Part shown: piece by piece, positions 1 to 10,320 of the stretch
Position numbering within the stretch: the stretch's first letter is position 1
How the letters are laid out: the number at the start of each line of letters is the position of its first letter
DNA from: Epinephelus fuscoguttatus
Lineage: Eukaryota; Chordata; Actinopteri; Perciformes; Serranidae
Assembly (NCBI RefSeq): GCF_011397635.1
Contig: NC_064754.1
Location: forward strand, 34,274,043 to 34,338,042
Reading direction: 5' to 3'
DNA: 64,000 nucleotides
The notes under the pieces: model-generated
Seen by the model: only the letters and a program-made list of their open reading frames with translations
The model's database searches: none
What the model was told of the DNA's origin: nothing
Program-made: the position numbers and the translations under genes

Positions 1-425
1 TCCGTCAGCTGCCCAAAGACCCCTCAACTACCACCTGGCACCACCCAACCCAGCTTTTCCTCCACATCCTGCCAGTGGAAGAGCCTTCCCTCCACAGTAT
101 CCAGTCTCCAGGCTTCCTTATCGGGTCAACCAGCCTCAGCACCCAGGGATGGCCCAACAGAGTCAACAGCAGCAACAACAGCTCAGCCCTGCCTACACAG
201 GTGGAAGCCACAACGCTTCCTTCTTCAGTGGCCCAATACCCTCTCACAGAGCTGTCCAGTCTCCCACTTTGGATGGGCCGGAGCCTGGAGGGGTGGAGGA
301 GATGAGTAGTTCCATTAGGACTCCAATGGGTCACCCAGGGGGGCACCACCCAGGCCTCTCACAGCATAACAGGGTCAGCAGCTTTGGGGAGGACGCACAG
401 GATGGAAGCCTGGGAGATAGTTTGG
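1..425 (+). CDS. helz: HELZ coding exon (left-truncated by window edge)
   Basis: Reading frame starts at base 2 and runs to the donor GGTGAGTG at 426, leaving phase 1. It encodes a P/Q/H-rich low-complexity segment beginning PSAAQRPLNYHL and containing a short QSQQQQQQ run, then an acidic stretch (FGEDAQDGSLGDSLG). The next exon completes the split GAC codon. A run of 25 T follows in the intron at 441-465. Confidence 0.85.
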
Positions 426-3400
426 GTGAGTGTAGCAGCATTTTTTTTTTTTTTTTTTTTTTTTTGTTAGGTTGTTAGACGAGCTTTTTCTTGACTTGTA
501 CATTGCTGTTTAGTCAAGATTTGCACAAATTAATGATGTATATTCATATATTTTAAAAAACTTTTAAAAGAAGTTCAATATTTTCAACTTTATTTTGAAA
601 GGAGTTCATATCCCAATAATCTGACTTATTTTGGAAGATCCTTCTTTTTCTGGGAGGCTAATAAGTAGCTGCCTTCACCCACTCTTGACGTTCATCTAGA
701 TGCATTGTTACTTTTACATTCGCTCATGTTGTATTTGGCCTGTGGGAGAGCTAGTGTTGTTTATTGTCCTGCTCAAGCAATGTGTTCTTGCTCAGTGAAA
801 TCATTTCTCCTCTGAGATAAGAATTGTAGATTGGATAGCACATCACAAAGAAAATTAAAGCAGTGCTCCAGAATTACGGGGCTTTTTTTGCTGTTTTATT
901 TGATAGTGTATTTGATTATCTCTCTTTAATGATGTAAATTTGCAAATAAATGCTGGTTAGTTGATTGTTGAATTAAATAAAAATAATAATCTTAAATCTT
1001 ATTTTAAACAAATATCTGATAAGTCACTTTCTATCACAGAATGAGGTAACACAAAGGTGACTGAGCTTATGGCCCACTGACTAAAGGACAACTTCAGTAT
1101 TTTTCAACCTGGGCTCTATTTCCCCATGTGTATGTGTGCATATGATTCATAGGTACAACTCGTTCTAAAATTGGTTCAGTATTGAGGGAGGTGGATGCAG
1201 CCGGAGCCGCGAAACGAGCTAAAACGGTAACGGGGCAAATGCGTCCCGTATAAGTTTGCGCATTAAAAGTGCTTTTTTTCGACACTGACCGGTTCAGATC
1301 GCCAGTGCTATCTCTGTAAATAGCATACTAGCCTTTCCCTTACCTCTGGGCTGTGTGATGTCACGAGCTTTGCTCCACTGTGTCTGTAGCTCTCTCTACT
1401 TGTGGGACAGCCGTTTTCTTGAGGAAGAGGTGTTTCAGGATTGGATGTCTTCTCTTCTTCGGCTGGCAGTAGTCATCTTGGGAGAAGTGAGCACTGCAGA
1501 CCTGATGGTCTGCAAGGCGCAGTGTCTGGAGAGGAGTGTTAGCATCCATTTGTAGCACAACTAGCCACAACTTCAGCATCTTGCCGTCCGACAAAGGCAG
1601 CCTATGAAAGCTTTACGGGGTGTTGCGCAACATCCTGTTCTTGCGTTCGGGGAAAAAGGCCCATTTATTTGAGCACTCCAATAACTCTGGTAACACTCCA
1701 GGGGGTAGCACGTAAAAGACTCCGTCCTCTGACTCTTCTAGTGTAACACACACTTCATACACACATACTCACTTACAGTACCCAGCGGGGCAGCCCTCCC
1801 CCTCTCTGCTCCAACACTGACTGACAGCTGACTCCACTCATAGCACTGGTGATCTGAACCGGTCAGTGGCCAAAAAAAAGCACTTTTAATGCGCAAACTT
1901 ATACGGGACTCATTTGCCCCCGTTACCGTATTAGTTCGTTTCGCGGCTCCCGGTTGCATCCACCTCCCTCAATACGGAACCAATTTTAGAACAAGTTCTA
2001 CCCATGAATCATACGCACACATACACATGGGGAAATAAGGCCCAGTTTAAAAAAAAAAACAAAAAAACAAAGCTGTCCTTTAAAGGCCCAGCATTTGCAG
2101 TATTACAACAGGGGTGTCGAGGGTGACATTCTTGGGAAAAACTAATAATTATAATCATTGATAGCCTGCTCACACACACACACCAAAACATACAGCTGCA
2201 GGGCTCATAAAACAAACTGAAATAATTAAATTCACTTGCCTGGTTTCAAGCCTTAGTCTGCCAACAAACACACCTGCAATTACAGTTTACCATCATAGGT
2301 GCTTCTACAGAGACTGAAACAAAGATCTTTGAGATTGTAACTTTAACATGTAAACTCATAGTTGCTCATGATGGCACAGAATCAGGTTTTCTGTCACACA
2401 CACTGCTGTTGAAAAGTTTGAAATCACCTGTAGGTGTTTTTCTGGTTTCCTTCAATAGTGGCTTTTTTTAGCAGAGATTAAAACACCAATTGTATTATTT
2501 GAATAAATTCAAAAAAAGAATGATTAAATGATTAAAACTTCTATGTAGTTGATGTCCCCACAGTGTTGCATGACAGGGGACCATTATAACCATTTGTTTC
2601 CCCAAAATACAGAGTGCAAGTGACCTTTGATCATTATTGAACAAAATTATTGTTTTCAATTGGGCTCAAAATATTTGGGGAACCCATTGTTCTTTTTAAG
2701 CACATTTTTAAGCTAAGCCTTCAGTGTCTTTTACCAATGCCTGGTGATTTATTCTATTTGTATTGAACTGTTGCTCAGAGGTATCTTCGTCTATTTCCAC
2801 CCTTTCAGCTGTCAGTCTGATTCAACCATTGCATGGCGTTTTGTTCTCCACAAAACACGACTTTTTTTTGCTAACCCTTCATACAAAATAATAAACTGTC
2901 AAGTCATCTGACTCTATCCAGACAAGCTTTTGTGGCAGGATATTCCAAACTGTTGAACAGCAGTGTGTAGAATGTATCGAAACATTCACTGTTATAGATA
3001 ATAATTCATAGTGAATCAGTTCAACGATAACCTAAACTTAACAGTGTATGGTACCTTAGCCCACTGAGATATGAGGACACCACCAGTGACTCCAAAACTA
3101 ATGACATGGTTTACCTTTCAGACCTCCAGGGTCCCTTGGCTTTAGAGGCCCTGAGCCAGCAGCAGCAGCAGCAACAGCAGCAACAGCAGGCAGCCAGACT
3201 GGGCCAGTGGGGAGAGACGGCGGGACACTTTCTACAGGGTAACGTCGCCTTCCCTCTGCCCCAACAGCTCGCCCACCTCGCTCAGCCCGGCATGGCTCGC
3301 TTCCCCCATCAGCTGCTTCGGGCAGCTAATTGGGGCCTTAGTGCCAACATGGAGGATGACGCTGTTACTCCTGCCTCCACTGGACCACCTTTCAACAGGT

Positions 3401-4123
3401 TAGACTTAGCACTATCTTGTATTGACATTTTTGATTTTTTGGTAAATCAGTACTACAGAAATGTTACAGTTTTATTATTGAACATTGAAAATAATGTGTG
3501 GGATTAAAAATTTGGTGTACTGCTTGAAATTGGACTTGCATCGTAACTATTGCTGTATCAATGTATCACTTCCCAGATACCCTGGCCTCTTGAGAGAGAT
3601 GCCCCCACAGGAACAGCCTGAACCCAGGGACGCAGCTGAGATGCAGCCCCCACCTCAGTCTCGTCTCCTCCAGTACCGCCAGTCCCAGTCCCGTGCCTCA
3701 GGTGACCCGTCATCCTCCTTAGCTGCCACCTCCAATCATGCTGGCCCTTTCCCATCAGGACCTTACTCCCATGACGCAGGCCGCGACCTCCTCAGTGACA
3801 ACCTTCTAAACAACCCAGCTCTGCAGCAGCAGCAGCAACACCCAGGGAACCCCCTGTATAATACTGGTAGCTACCCACACCAGCCACCAGCCCACTCTGC
3901 CAGCCCCCCTCCCTCCCAGGTCAAATACCTTCTGCAAGAGGCCCAGTGGCCTCATGGCGGAGCTGCGTCAGTAAGCCCACCGCAGCAGAATCACCTGTTG
4001 GGGAACCAGGGCCACGGCCTTCCTTACGGACTGCCCATCATGGCTCACCCCAGCAGGCAGGAGCAAGTCCACCTGATGCAACTTCACCATCAGCACCAGC
4101 AACAGCAGCAGCAGCAGCAACAA

Positions 4124-4161
<38 letters not shown>

Positions 4162-6160
4162 ACAACAACAACAACAACAGCAGCAGCAGCAACACCAACA
4201 GAATCAAGGTCCAGACCAGGAGTCCTACCACCCTATGTCCCCCAGAACATCAGCAGCCACAGCCCTTCACAATGTAGATGAGGCAAGTTTATTCCTTTCT
4301 TTGGAGTATTGCTTGGATCCTTAGGTTTTATAAATCTCCATGCTTCAGTGCAGGCGGAACATACTTGTATACCTGTAGATCCCTTAACATCCCGGATAGT
4401 ATTTTGAGGAACCAGCAAGCTCCGAGCCACGCTTGATATGGCCTGCTTGTTTAGCGCTCAAAGTCACATGTAGAAGTCACTGCAAAAATGAGAGATAACC
4501 ATGGGCTGTTTTATTTCCCAGCACTCCATGTTTAGTCCAAATTATTGCTTTAAAATGCACCAGAGAAAGAGCTTGTTTTATCACTCTTTCTAACTTTCTA
4601 GCTGTCTGACAGCCTCTGTAAATGTGGGAAATTATGCATCACCTGTCACAAATACTGTAATGGTAAAGGTACAGCTGTATGCATGATGATGGGATGAGCC
4701 GAGTCTGTCTTTTCTCAAATACGCACTTCTAAATGTTGCATGAAGTTGAGATTTTAAAGTTTCTGATGAAATCTAAATGCTGTGTGCTGACAGGCAAATG
4801 TGGATACTTAGCATCAAATTTTCACATTTGATAGAGATGCAGAATGAATATCAAGATGTGTAGCTTAAATGTTGTATTACAAGGAGAAAATGGATTGTGG
4901 ATATGTGCTTACCATACGATAAACACTTGTTTGCTCTGTCTTATTTCTATTAGTGGCAAATAAGATCTAATAAATAAGTAAGACCTGCACTAGAGGGACT
5001 AGTTATATTAATACTGTGGGTCTTTGATCTTTATGAAACAAGAGGGTGCTCTGTGCACAGCAAGGGTGCAGAATATAAAATGCATATAATAGCTATTTGA
5101 CAAGAGTGTTATTTTATTTACGCATCCATCACTGTGTCAGTAAGTGCTAAAAGATGTTTATAGACAACTGCTTCTTTAGATCTGCATGCCACTTTTATTC
5201 TTAAGGTCATTTTGCCCACCATCCTGTCAGTCTTTGTTTCGCCTCTCAAAAAGCCCCCAGGAGCAGCGCCAGACTTTACATAGTGGCCAAATTGTGGAAT
5301 TACAACTTCCAGGTTGCATCTGCTTTATCGACTCAACAATGCAGAAGAAATGCAGAAGATTAGGGTAATTTTACACATGGAAGTTGCAACTCTTTTGGCT
5401 TCGTAGGCCACTGAGCAACTTCAATAGGAATGACCACCTATTGGGGAGACCTCTCCTTTTCTGTATCTTTGGCTGCCCTATCAATAAAAAAAGAGGAATG
5501 GCCGCCAGTTCTCCTTTTGCATCTATGGTTGTCAACCTTTTCTCTTTCTTATCCACCTTTACTGTCTTCGCAGTATGAACCCAGAGGTCCAGGCCGGCCC
5601 CTCTATCAGCGGCGCATCTCCTCCAGCTACCCAGATGAATCGTCTCCAGCCAACGCCCACAATGCCCTGTCCCAGCAGCCCCAGCCCTGCACATCAGACC
5701 CCCAGGACCACCCTCATCCGCACATACAGCATCATCAGCACCCACACGCCCCCTACAGTTACCCCTCACATGACCTCTGGCCCAGTAACGGTGGGGGTCC
5801 CGGTCCGTTCCAGAACATTCCATGTAACGGAGCCGGCACACTCGCTCAGCACCGGGACCTTCTGGGTAAGTATCAGCAGATAGGCTTTTGTTAGGCAGCA
5901 TGTTGTTTTGCAAAGAGTTGTTTTGTTAATTTTGAGAACGTTTTATCATGTTCCAACCAAGTCTTACTTACCTCTTCTCTTTCTGGGGCACCCTTCCTAT
6001 TTTTTGCTTTTGTCTGCTTCTGGATCTGGCAGCTTCCAAGGCCCTTCGTCAGACGGAGGAGCAGGTGAAGGCCGAGGCCACAGCAGCACAGCAGACACAC
6101 CCACACTCCCTCAATTCCCTTCAGCACCTTGGACAGTTTCCTCCTCTCATGCCCAATAAC

Positions 6161-6198
<38 letters not shown>

Positions 6199-6424
6199 GC
6201 CGCCGCCGCCACCGCCACAGGCTCCCACAGAAGCCAGTCAGGGAGCTCCAAATTTAAACAAACCACCCACCATGTCCTATGCCAGCGCCCTCCGCGCTCC
6301 ACCCAAACCCCGAGCTGTTCGCCCTGAACAGGTCAAAAAGAACAGCGACCCCCTGTCCCTCCTACAAGAGCTGAGTATAGGAAGTTCAAATGGTAGCAAT
6401 GGGTACTATTCCTACTTTAAATGA
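1..6424 (+). CDS. helz: HELZ, C-terminal 696 residues (partial gene; five last coding exons)
   Basis: Probable helicase with zinc finger (HELZ), a superfamily 1 RNA helicase of the cytoplasm whose long disordered C-terminal region is known to bind the CCR4-NOT deadenylase complex and promote mRNA decay. Join: 1..425, 3122..3398, 3577..4282, 5574..5865, 6033..6424; the frame is open at the left edge (first full codon 2-4) and closes at TGA 6422-6424. Only the disordered tail is here; CCCH finger and helicase motifs lie upstream. Recognition rests on the last about 50 residues (MSYASALRAPPKP..., DPLSLLQELS..., ending NGYYSYFK), on LQHLGQFPPLMPN, and on YEPRGPGRPLYQRRISSS, all as I recall them from vertebrate HELZ. 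The tail is Q/P/H rich with three polyglutamine runs (11, 32 and 11 Q). TNRC6 was considered because of the Q-richness, but no GW repeats are present. Neighbouring CACNG1 and CACNG4 agree with 17q24 synteny. Confidence 0.93.
1085..2079. mobile_element. Non-autonomous Kolobok-like DNA transposon with about 200-bp TIRs
   Basis: Arms 1085-1310 and 1850-2079 are inverted copies: the left arm reads ATTGGTTCAGTATTGAGGGA, and its counterpart appears inverted at about 1965-1985. Ends are AGGACA... inward, flanked by CTAA (1081-1084) and TTAA (2080-2083), as expected for a TTAA target duplication with one mutation. The middle keeps a decayed THAP-type zinc-finger segment on the minus strand. Sits in the HELZ intron 426-3121. 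Family assignment is by TTAA plus THAP, not by search. Confidence 0.75.
1361..1640 (-). pseudogene. THAP-domain relic of a transposase
   Basis: Minus-strand reading contains SDGKMLKLW, then VCSAHFSQDDY, then KKRRHPILKHLFLKKTAVPQ, which follow the second half of the THAP C2CH finger (CxxHF ... AVP). Just upstream SFHRLPLSDGK is readable but interrupted by an in-frame stop, with a neighbouring frame carrying CCATPRK, suggesting a one-base indel. Kolobok and P-type transposases carry N-terminal THAP fingers. No DDE core is present. Confidence 0.6.
3122..3398 (+). CDS. helz: HELZ coding exon with polyQ tract
   Basis: Acceptor TTTCAG at 3116-3121; donor CAG|GTTAGA at 3399. Encodes LQGPLALEALS, then 11 glutamines (3157-3189, CAG/CAA mix), then AARLGQWGETAGHF and a segment ending GPPFN. 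Entered in phase 1 and left in phase 2, which fits both neighbours. The in-frame ATG at 3106 is intronic and not a start. Confidence 0.88.
3577..4282 (+). CDS. helz: HELZ large coding exon with 32-residue polyQ
   Basis: Acceptor TTCCCAG ends at 3576 after a 178-bp intron. The exon encodes YPGLLREMPPQEQPEP, an S/P/H-rich stretch, then 32 consecutive glutamines at 4097-4192 and QNQGPDQESYHPMSP, ending HNVDE. The 3' boundary is unusual: phase 0 is needed to join the next exon, and the only site giving it is GAG|GCAAGT, a GC donor at 4283. The nearby GT at 4287 would put the following exon out of frame, with a stop as its first whole codon. Confidence 0.88.
4283..5573 (+). other. helz: HELZ intron with non-canonical GC-AG boundaries
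   Basis: Donor GAG|GCAAGT at 4283 and acceptor TTCGCAG at 5573. Apart from the C at +2, the donor matches the consensus of GC-AG introns (exon ending AG, AAGT after the GC), which the major spliceosome handles. It is the only junction that keeps phase 0 between HNVDE and YEPRGPG. The 3' part holds a fragment of a dispersed repeat (about 5255-5480). Confidence 0.8.
5574..5865 (+). CDS. helz: HELZ coding exon (YEPRGPGRPLYQRR)
   Basis: Acceptor CTTCGCAG ends at 5573; donor G|GTAAGT at 5866. Starts in phase 0 with YEPRGPGRPLYQRRISSSYP, the best conserved block of the HELZ tail as I know it. It then has an H/P-rich stretch, then FQNIPCNGAGTLAQHRDLL. Part of a dispersed fish repeat lies about 100 bp upstream of the acceptor (about 5255-5480). 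Confidence 0.92.
6033..6424 (+). CDS. helz: HELZ terminal coding exon and stop
   Basis: Acceptor GATCTGGCAG ends at 6032 after a 167-bp intron. Encodes ASKALRQTEEQVKAEA, the conserved SLQHLGQFPPLMPN, then K followed by 11 Q (pure CAG, 6164-6196), 7 P, a linker and the conserved C-terminus MSYASALRAPPKP...NGYYSYFK. Stop TGA at 6422-6424. The C-terminal block is nearly identical to the mammalian protein as I recall it, so gene identity is secure. Confidence 0.95.
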
Positions 6425-7080
6425 GTGTCTCTCCCATATAATAAGTAAGTGATGAAATAAAAAAAAAACAAAAAAAAGAAACAAAAAAAAAAGCAAAACG
6501 GTTCCAAAAACAAACAAAAAAATAGTGCAAAGTGCATTTACAAATTGTTTCTATCAGTAGGTTTGTTTTCTGCATTTTGTTTCATTTTAACTTTTTATTT
6601 GTAACAGTCATCTTTTCTCCTGTTTCACATATCTGTGAAGAAAATAAGTATATATAATGAATGCATTACTGGTATATATACATACTCATTATGTATATAT
6701 GAATATATACTTATATTATCTACACTTGTATATGTACGTAATGCTAAAAAAAAGTTATAAAAAAAAACAAAACAAAAAAATAAATAAAAATTAAAAAAAG
6801 GCAAGAGTTGGTTGACCACTTAGCTACCTGCATATTTTTCCTTATTGAAGTTGGTTTTGTTGGTTACTAAATAAGTATGTTGAAGTTTTTATCATTTTGT
6901 ATTCTTCAGTTTTGAGTGGACGTTACGTCTTGATTTTCATACTACTGTAGTCGTGGTAACGGACAAAAGCTAAGTGGTCAACTGACGCAGAAACTACATG
7001 GAACAGTGTATAGAAGTAGATAAATTTTCCTCTAATCTGTAAATATAAAGAAAATAAAAGACTGAATTGTATGCCACAGA
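6425..7080 (+). other. helz: HELZ 3' UTR, proximal form, with poly(A) signal
   Basis: Non-coding sequence after the HELZ stop. It starts with an A-rich stretch (6455-6500), then AT-rich sequence with a 15-bp perfect inverted repeat (6811-6825 and 6968-6982). It ends with a Pumilio-type element TGTAAATA at 7038-7045 just before AATAAA at 7053-7058, so cleavage near 7075 is likely. UTR status is inferred from position and signals. Confidence 0.65.
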
Positions 7081-8425
7081 CATGTCCTTAAATTCCTGTA
7101 TCATGCTAGCATTTGCATTATGAATTATTTTCTGTTTGTTGGCTTCTGATCCTTAATTCTTAGACACCCTGGGAATAGCTGGGAATTATCTTTTGTGAGT
7201 TAGTAGTAAATGTGATTATTTACTGAAAAATAACAATACAAATATTGATTGCGTATTTTACTTTTCACCAATGTTTCATCAGCAACAATAGATACAGTGT
7301 GAAAATGTCAAAATAGCAACAACATGTCATTCCTCCTTTGTTTGTGTTAAGGATCAGAGAACACCAGACATCGCTTTCTATGATAAGAATATCCCAAACT
7401 GCTTCGCTTGTGGCCGATGCTCAGTCATTTTATTTTATTTCTTTTTGTTTGTGTAAACAGAAATCTTTCACCATGGAGATATTTCAAAATCTGCTGGGGA
7501 TATGAAATGAGTTTTTATTTTTTGTGTCTAGAATTGACATTAAGCTTTTTTTGTTTTGAAAAGGTTGCAGTACTCTGAAGGTTTGTGAAAGTGAAGAGAG
7601 AGTGGTGAGGTCAGAGTGGTGTGTCACGACTGGTAAGTTGAAGCCGAGGGTGTGATGAACACTGCCAGACGTTTTTGAACACGTGAACTGTCGGTATTTT
7701 TTGGTTAAATCTGAAGTATATTGAAACTGTAGAATCACAGTAAATACGCTGACATTTAAAAATACACATCAGTAATTCACCAGTGTTGGTGTTTTTTGAT
7801 TTTATCCTAAATGGCCTAGATGTCATCAGTGTAGCAAAGAGCGGACTGTGTATTATTCTGATTGTTAATGCTGTCTATGCTCTAAACACACTGTTGGTCC
7901 CAGATGCTTTTCAGTCAGAATTTCCCAGTTTCTAGATGACTTTTCATAAAATGAGCCAGACTGCCCAAAGATAATTTTCTCTGTAAGACAATCCATTAAT
8001 ATCTGTGGAACCTTATCATAAACAATAATCATATATCTCTCCCATGAGCTAATATTTGCTTCAGTTTGTAACAGAAACATTGATCATTGGCCATAATAAG
8101 TGAAAAGCATTTCCGTATCACTAATATTTTTTTCTGTGCACATTAGGAAATGCAAAGCAAACACATCCTCCATCTGTTTCAACACTCAGAGATTTAACCA
8201 TAAAAGTAACGCAGTAAAAATTACTTTACGATATTTTGTTCAAAATCGTGTGAGTGTCAAAGTGTCTGTTTTTTAGACTGTGCATAATAAGAATGAATCA
8301 GTAATGTCGTGCACGTTGTTCCTGGTCATTCAGAGAATTACATTATTCGCTGTTTTTCAGTCTGATCTGATTAATATATTAATTAATATTAAAGCAGTAG
8401 ATTAATCTCATTTCCTGTGTTTTAA

Positions 8426-9291
8426 AGGGTAAGTCTTGATATTTTTCAACCTGGACCCTATTTATGTTGTTGTATCAAAGTGACTGATGGGAACAAAAAA
8501 ACTTGGAATTGGTTCAGTACTGAGCGACACTACAGGATGCAGTGTAACACTCTGGGCATTTGTGCACCGTAATGTCTGCTTAAAGTGCCATTAAGTTTCA
8601 GATTATTATTCAAATTATTATTATAAGTGTCTGACAAGATTATTGAAGGATCCTTGCACAGATAGACCTTTTTTGTTAAAGACCAGAAACAGCCCGAAAA
8701 TCACTATCACCAAACCCACCAGACTCCATATAGATAAACGGTTATTTCATCATAGTAAAACACACTTGATTCAAAGTCAACAGGAGAAAAATAAAACTGA
8801 CAATAGCCCACTTGGTTTGTTTTTCACTGCTCTAACAATCACCAACTTTGGTTTGGTTGAAATAAACCCTTAATTTTCCCAGCTAGATGTGAAAGTATGC
8901 TGGCTCTATACACACTTAAATTTCTCTTTTTTTAAATGGAGTCTGGTGGGCTTGGCAATTACGATGTTGGAGCTGTTTCCTGTTAAATAGAAAGGATCTT
9001 ACTCTTTGATAAAAGGGCATCGAAGGGATACTTTATAGGGATACTTTGCATAATATTGTCACACACTTAGAATAATAATCTGAGCCTGTCAGTGGCAAAA
9101 CAAGCACTTTGATTGGGCGTAAATTGATGGGTGAATAAGCCTGATTGGTTACATTGCAGCCTTCTACAAGGCTGCTGGCTGCAGCGCTGTCACTGAACAC
9201 TGGATCAGTTTTTAAAAAATGTTGCCATTAGTTACTTAGACACAAAAATGTGGGCAATAGGGTCCATGTTGAAAAATACTGAACTAACCCT
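8426..9291. mobile_element. Foldback Kolobok-like element, 866 bp, TTAA duplication
   Basis: Ends AGGGTAAGTC... and ...ACTAACCCT flanked by TTAA on both sides (8422-8425, 9292-9295). The inverted arms run almost to the centre: GATATTTTTCAACCTGGACC near the left end answers GGTCCATGTTGAAAAATACT near the right, and CCACCAGACTCCA (left half) answers TGGAGTCTGGTGG (right half). No coding sequence. A second, 5'-truncated copy is at about 44755-45415. Confidence 0.8.
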
Positions 9292-9433
9292 TTAATTGAA
9301 AAAGCTCTGACCAAGTTTTACATTTGCGACATTCACGTGACTTTCTTCTCTCACAACCTAAAACACATGATGAACATAACACAGTGACAATTCATGTTTG
9401 AGCTCCAGTCAGTGAGTTGCTTGATATTAGTTG

Positions 9434-9436
9434 ACA

Positions 9437-9469
<33 letters not shown>
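9434..9469. repeat. (CA)n microsatellite
   Basis: Near-pure CA dinucleotides with one TA, about 36 bp. Confidence 0.95.
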
Positions 9470-10279
9470 GGAGGCCACACAGCTTACATGCACATGAGTT
9501 TCACTGCTTACACACTGAGGCCCCAGTGAGCTGAAGGCCCTTGAGGTAAAATATAAAAACGATGCTGATCCTACATCTGCCAAGGTTTTTCCTTTATAAT
9601 GAAAGCAATACTGGAAACAGTCATCCAGTGCTCAGTCCTGCTCTATGTAATTAATTTTAATTGTTGAAACACCACTGCCCCATTGCAAATTGATGAAATT
9701 GTAATAATGTCACCCTGCCGTCTCATGGCGTCCACATGGCAGTTAGTCACTGTTAAATCTCTCAAAGTGTCACGACTTGAGAGAGCTAGTACCCCACGAC
9801 TAATAACTTAGATGTGTTTGTAACAGTCAGCGGAGAGCTTCATGGTTTTATTTGTACGTGTTTTAAGTTTTGACATTGTATTTCGAAGGTCCAGATTTTT
9901 TGACTTAGCGGAGAACAACACATACTTGTAAATATGCATTTTCTAGGTATTTACAAACAAGAACTTTGGGAGCGCCTCAATTTTTTAGAAGCTGTTCAAA
10001 GAAGAGGTATGCCCTTTTTAATTATGCAAATTCACAAAAAATAATAATTCTAGAAATGGATAACAACAACCCAGTTGGTAGTTGCGACATCTTGTTGTAA
10101 CTTTTTAGATTTTCTCTTTTCTGTTTTTTTAAGACGGTGTCTGGCTGATTTGACAAAGAGGAGACTTTGTGTTGCAGCTGTTATAAGAGAACTTATTTCA
10201 CTGTACAATACATATTTTTAAGTATATGTTGCTGGATTTGTCCTGCTCTGTTTTCTCACCGCTGTACAACAATCAACAT

Positions 10280-10320
<41 letters not shown>

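Noticed and set aside
3968..4281. Minus-strand poly-Leu ORF and plus-strand poly-Thr/Ala ORF over the CAG/CAA tract
   Set aside because: They are alternate-frame readings of the HELZ polyglutamine exon.
1..6424. TNRC6 (GW182) as the identity of the Q-rich + strand gene
   Set aside because: No GW/WG repeats, UBA or RRM are seen, and the C-terminal block is HELZ.
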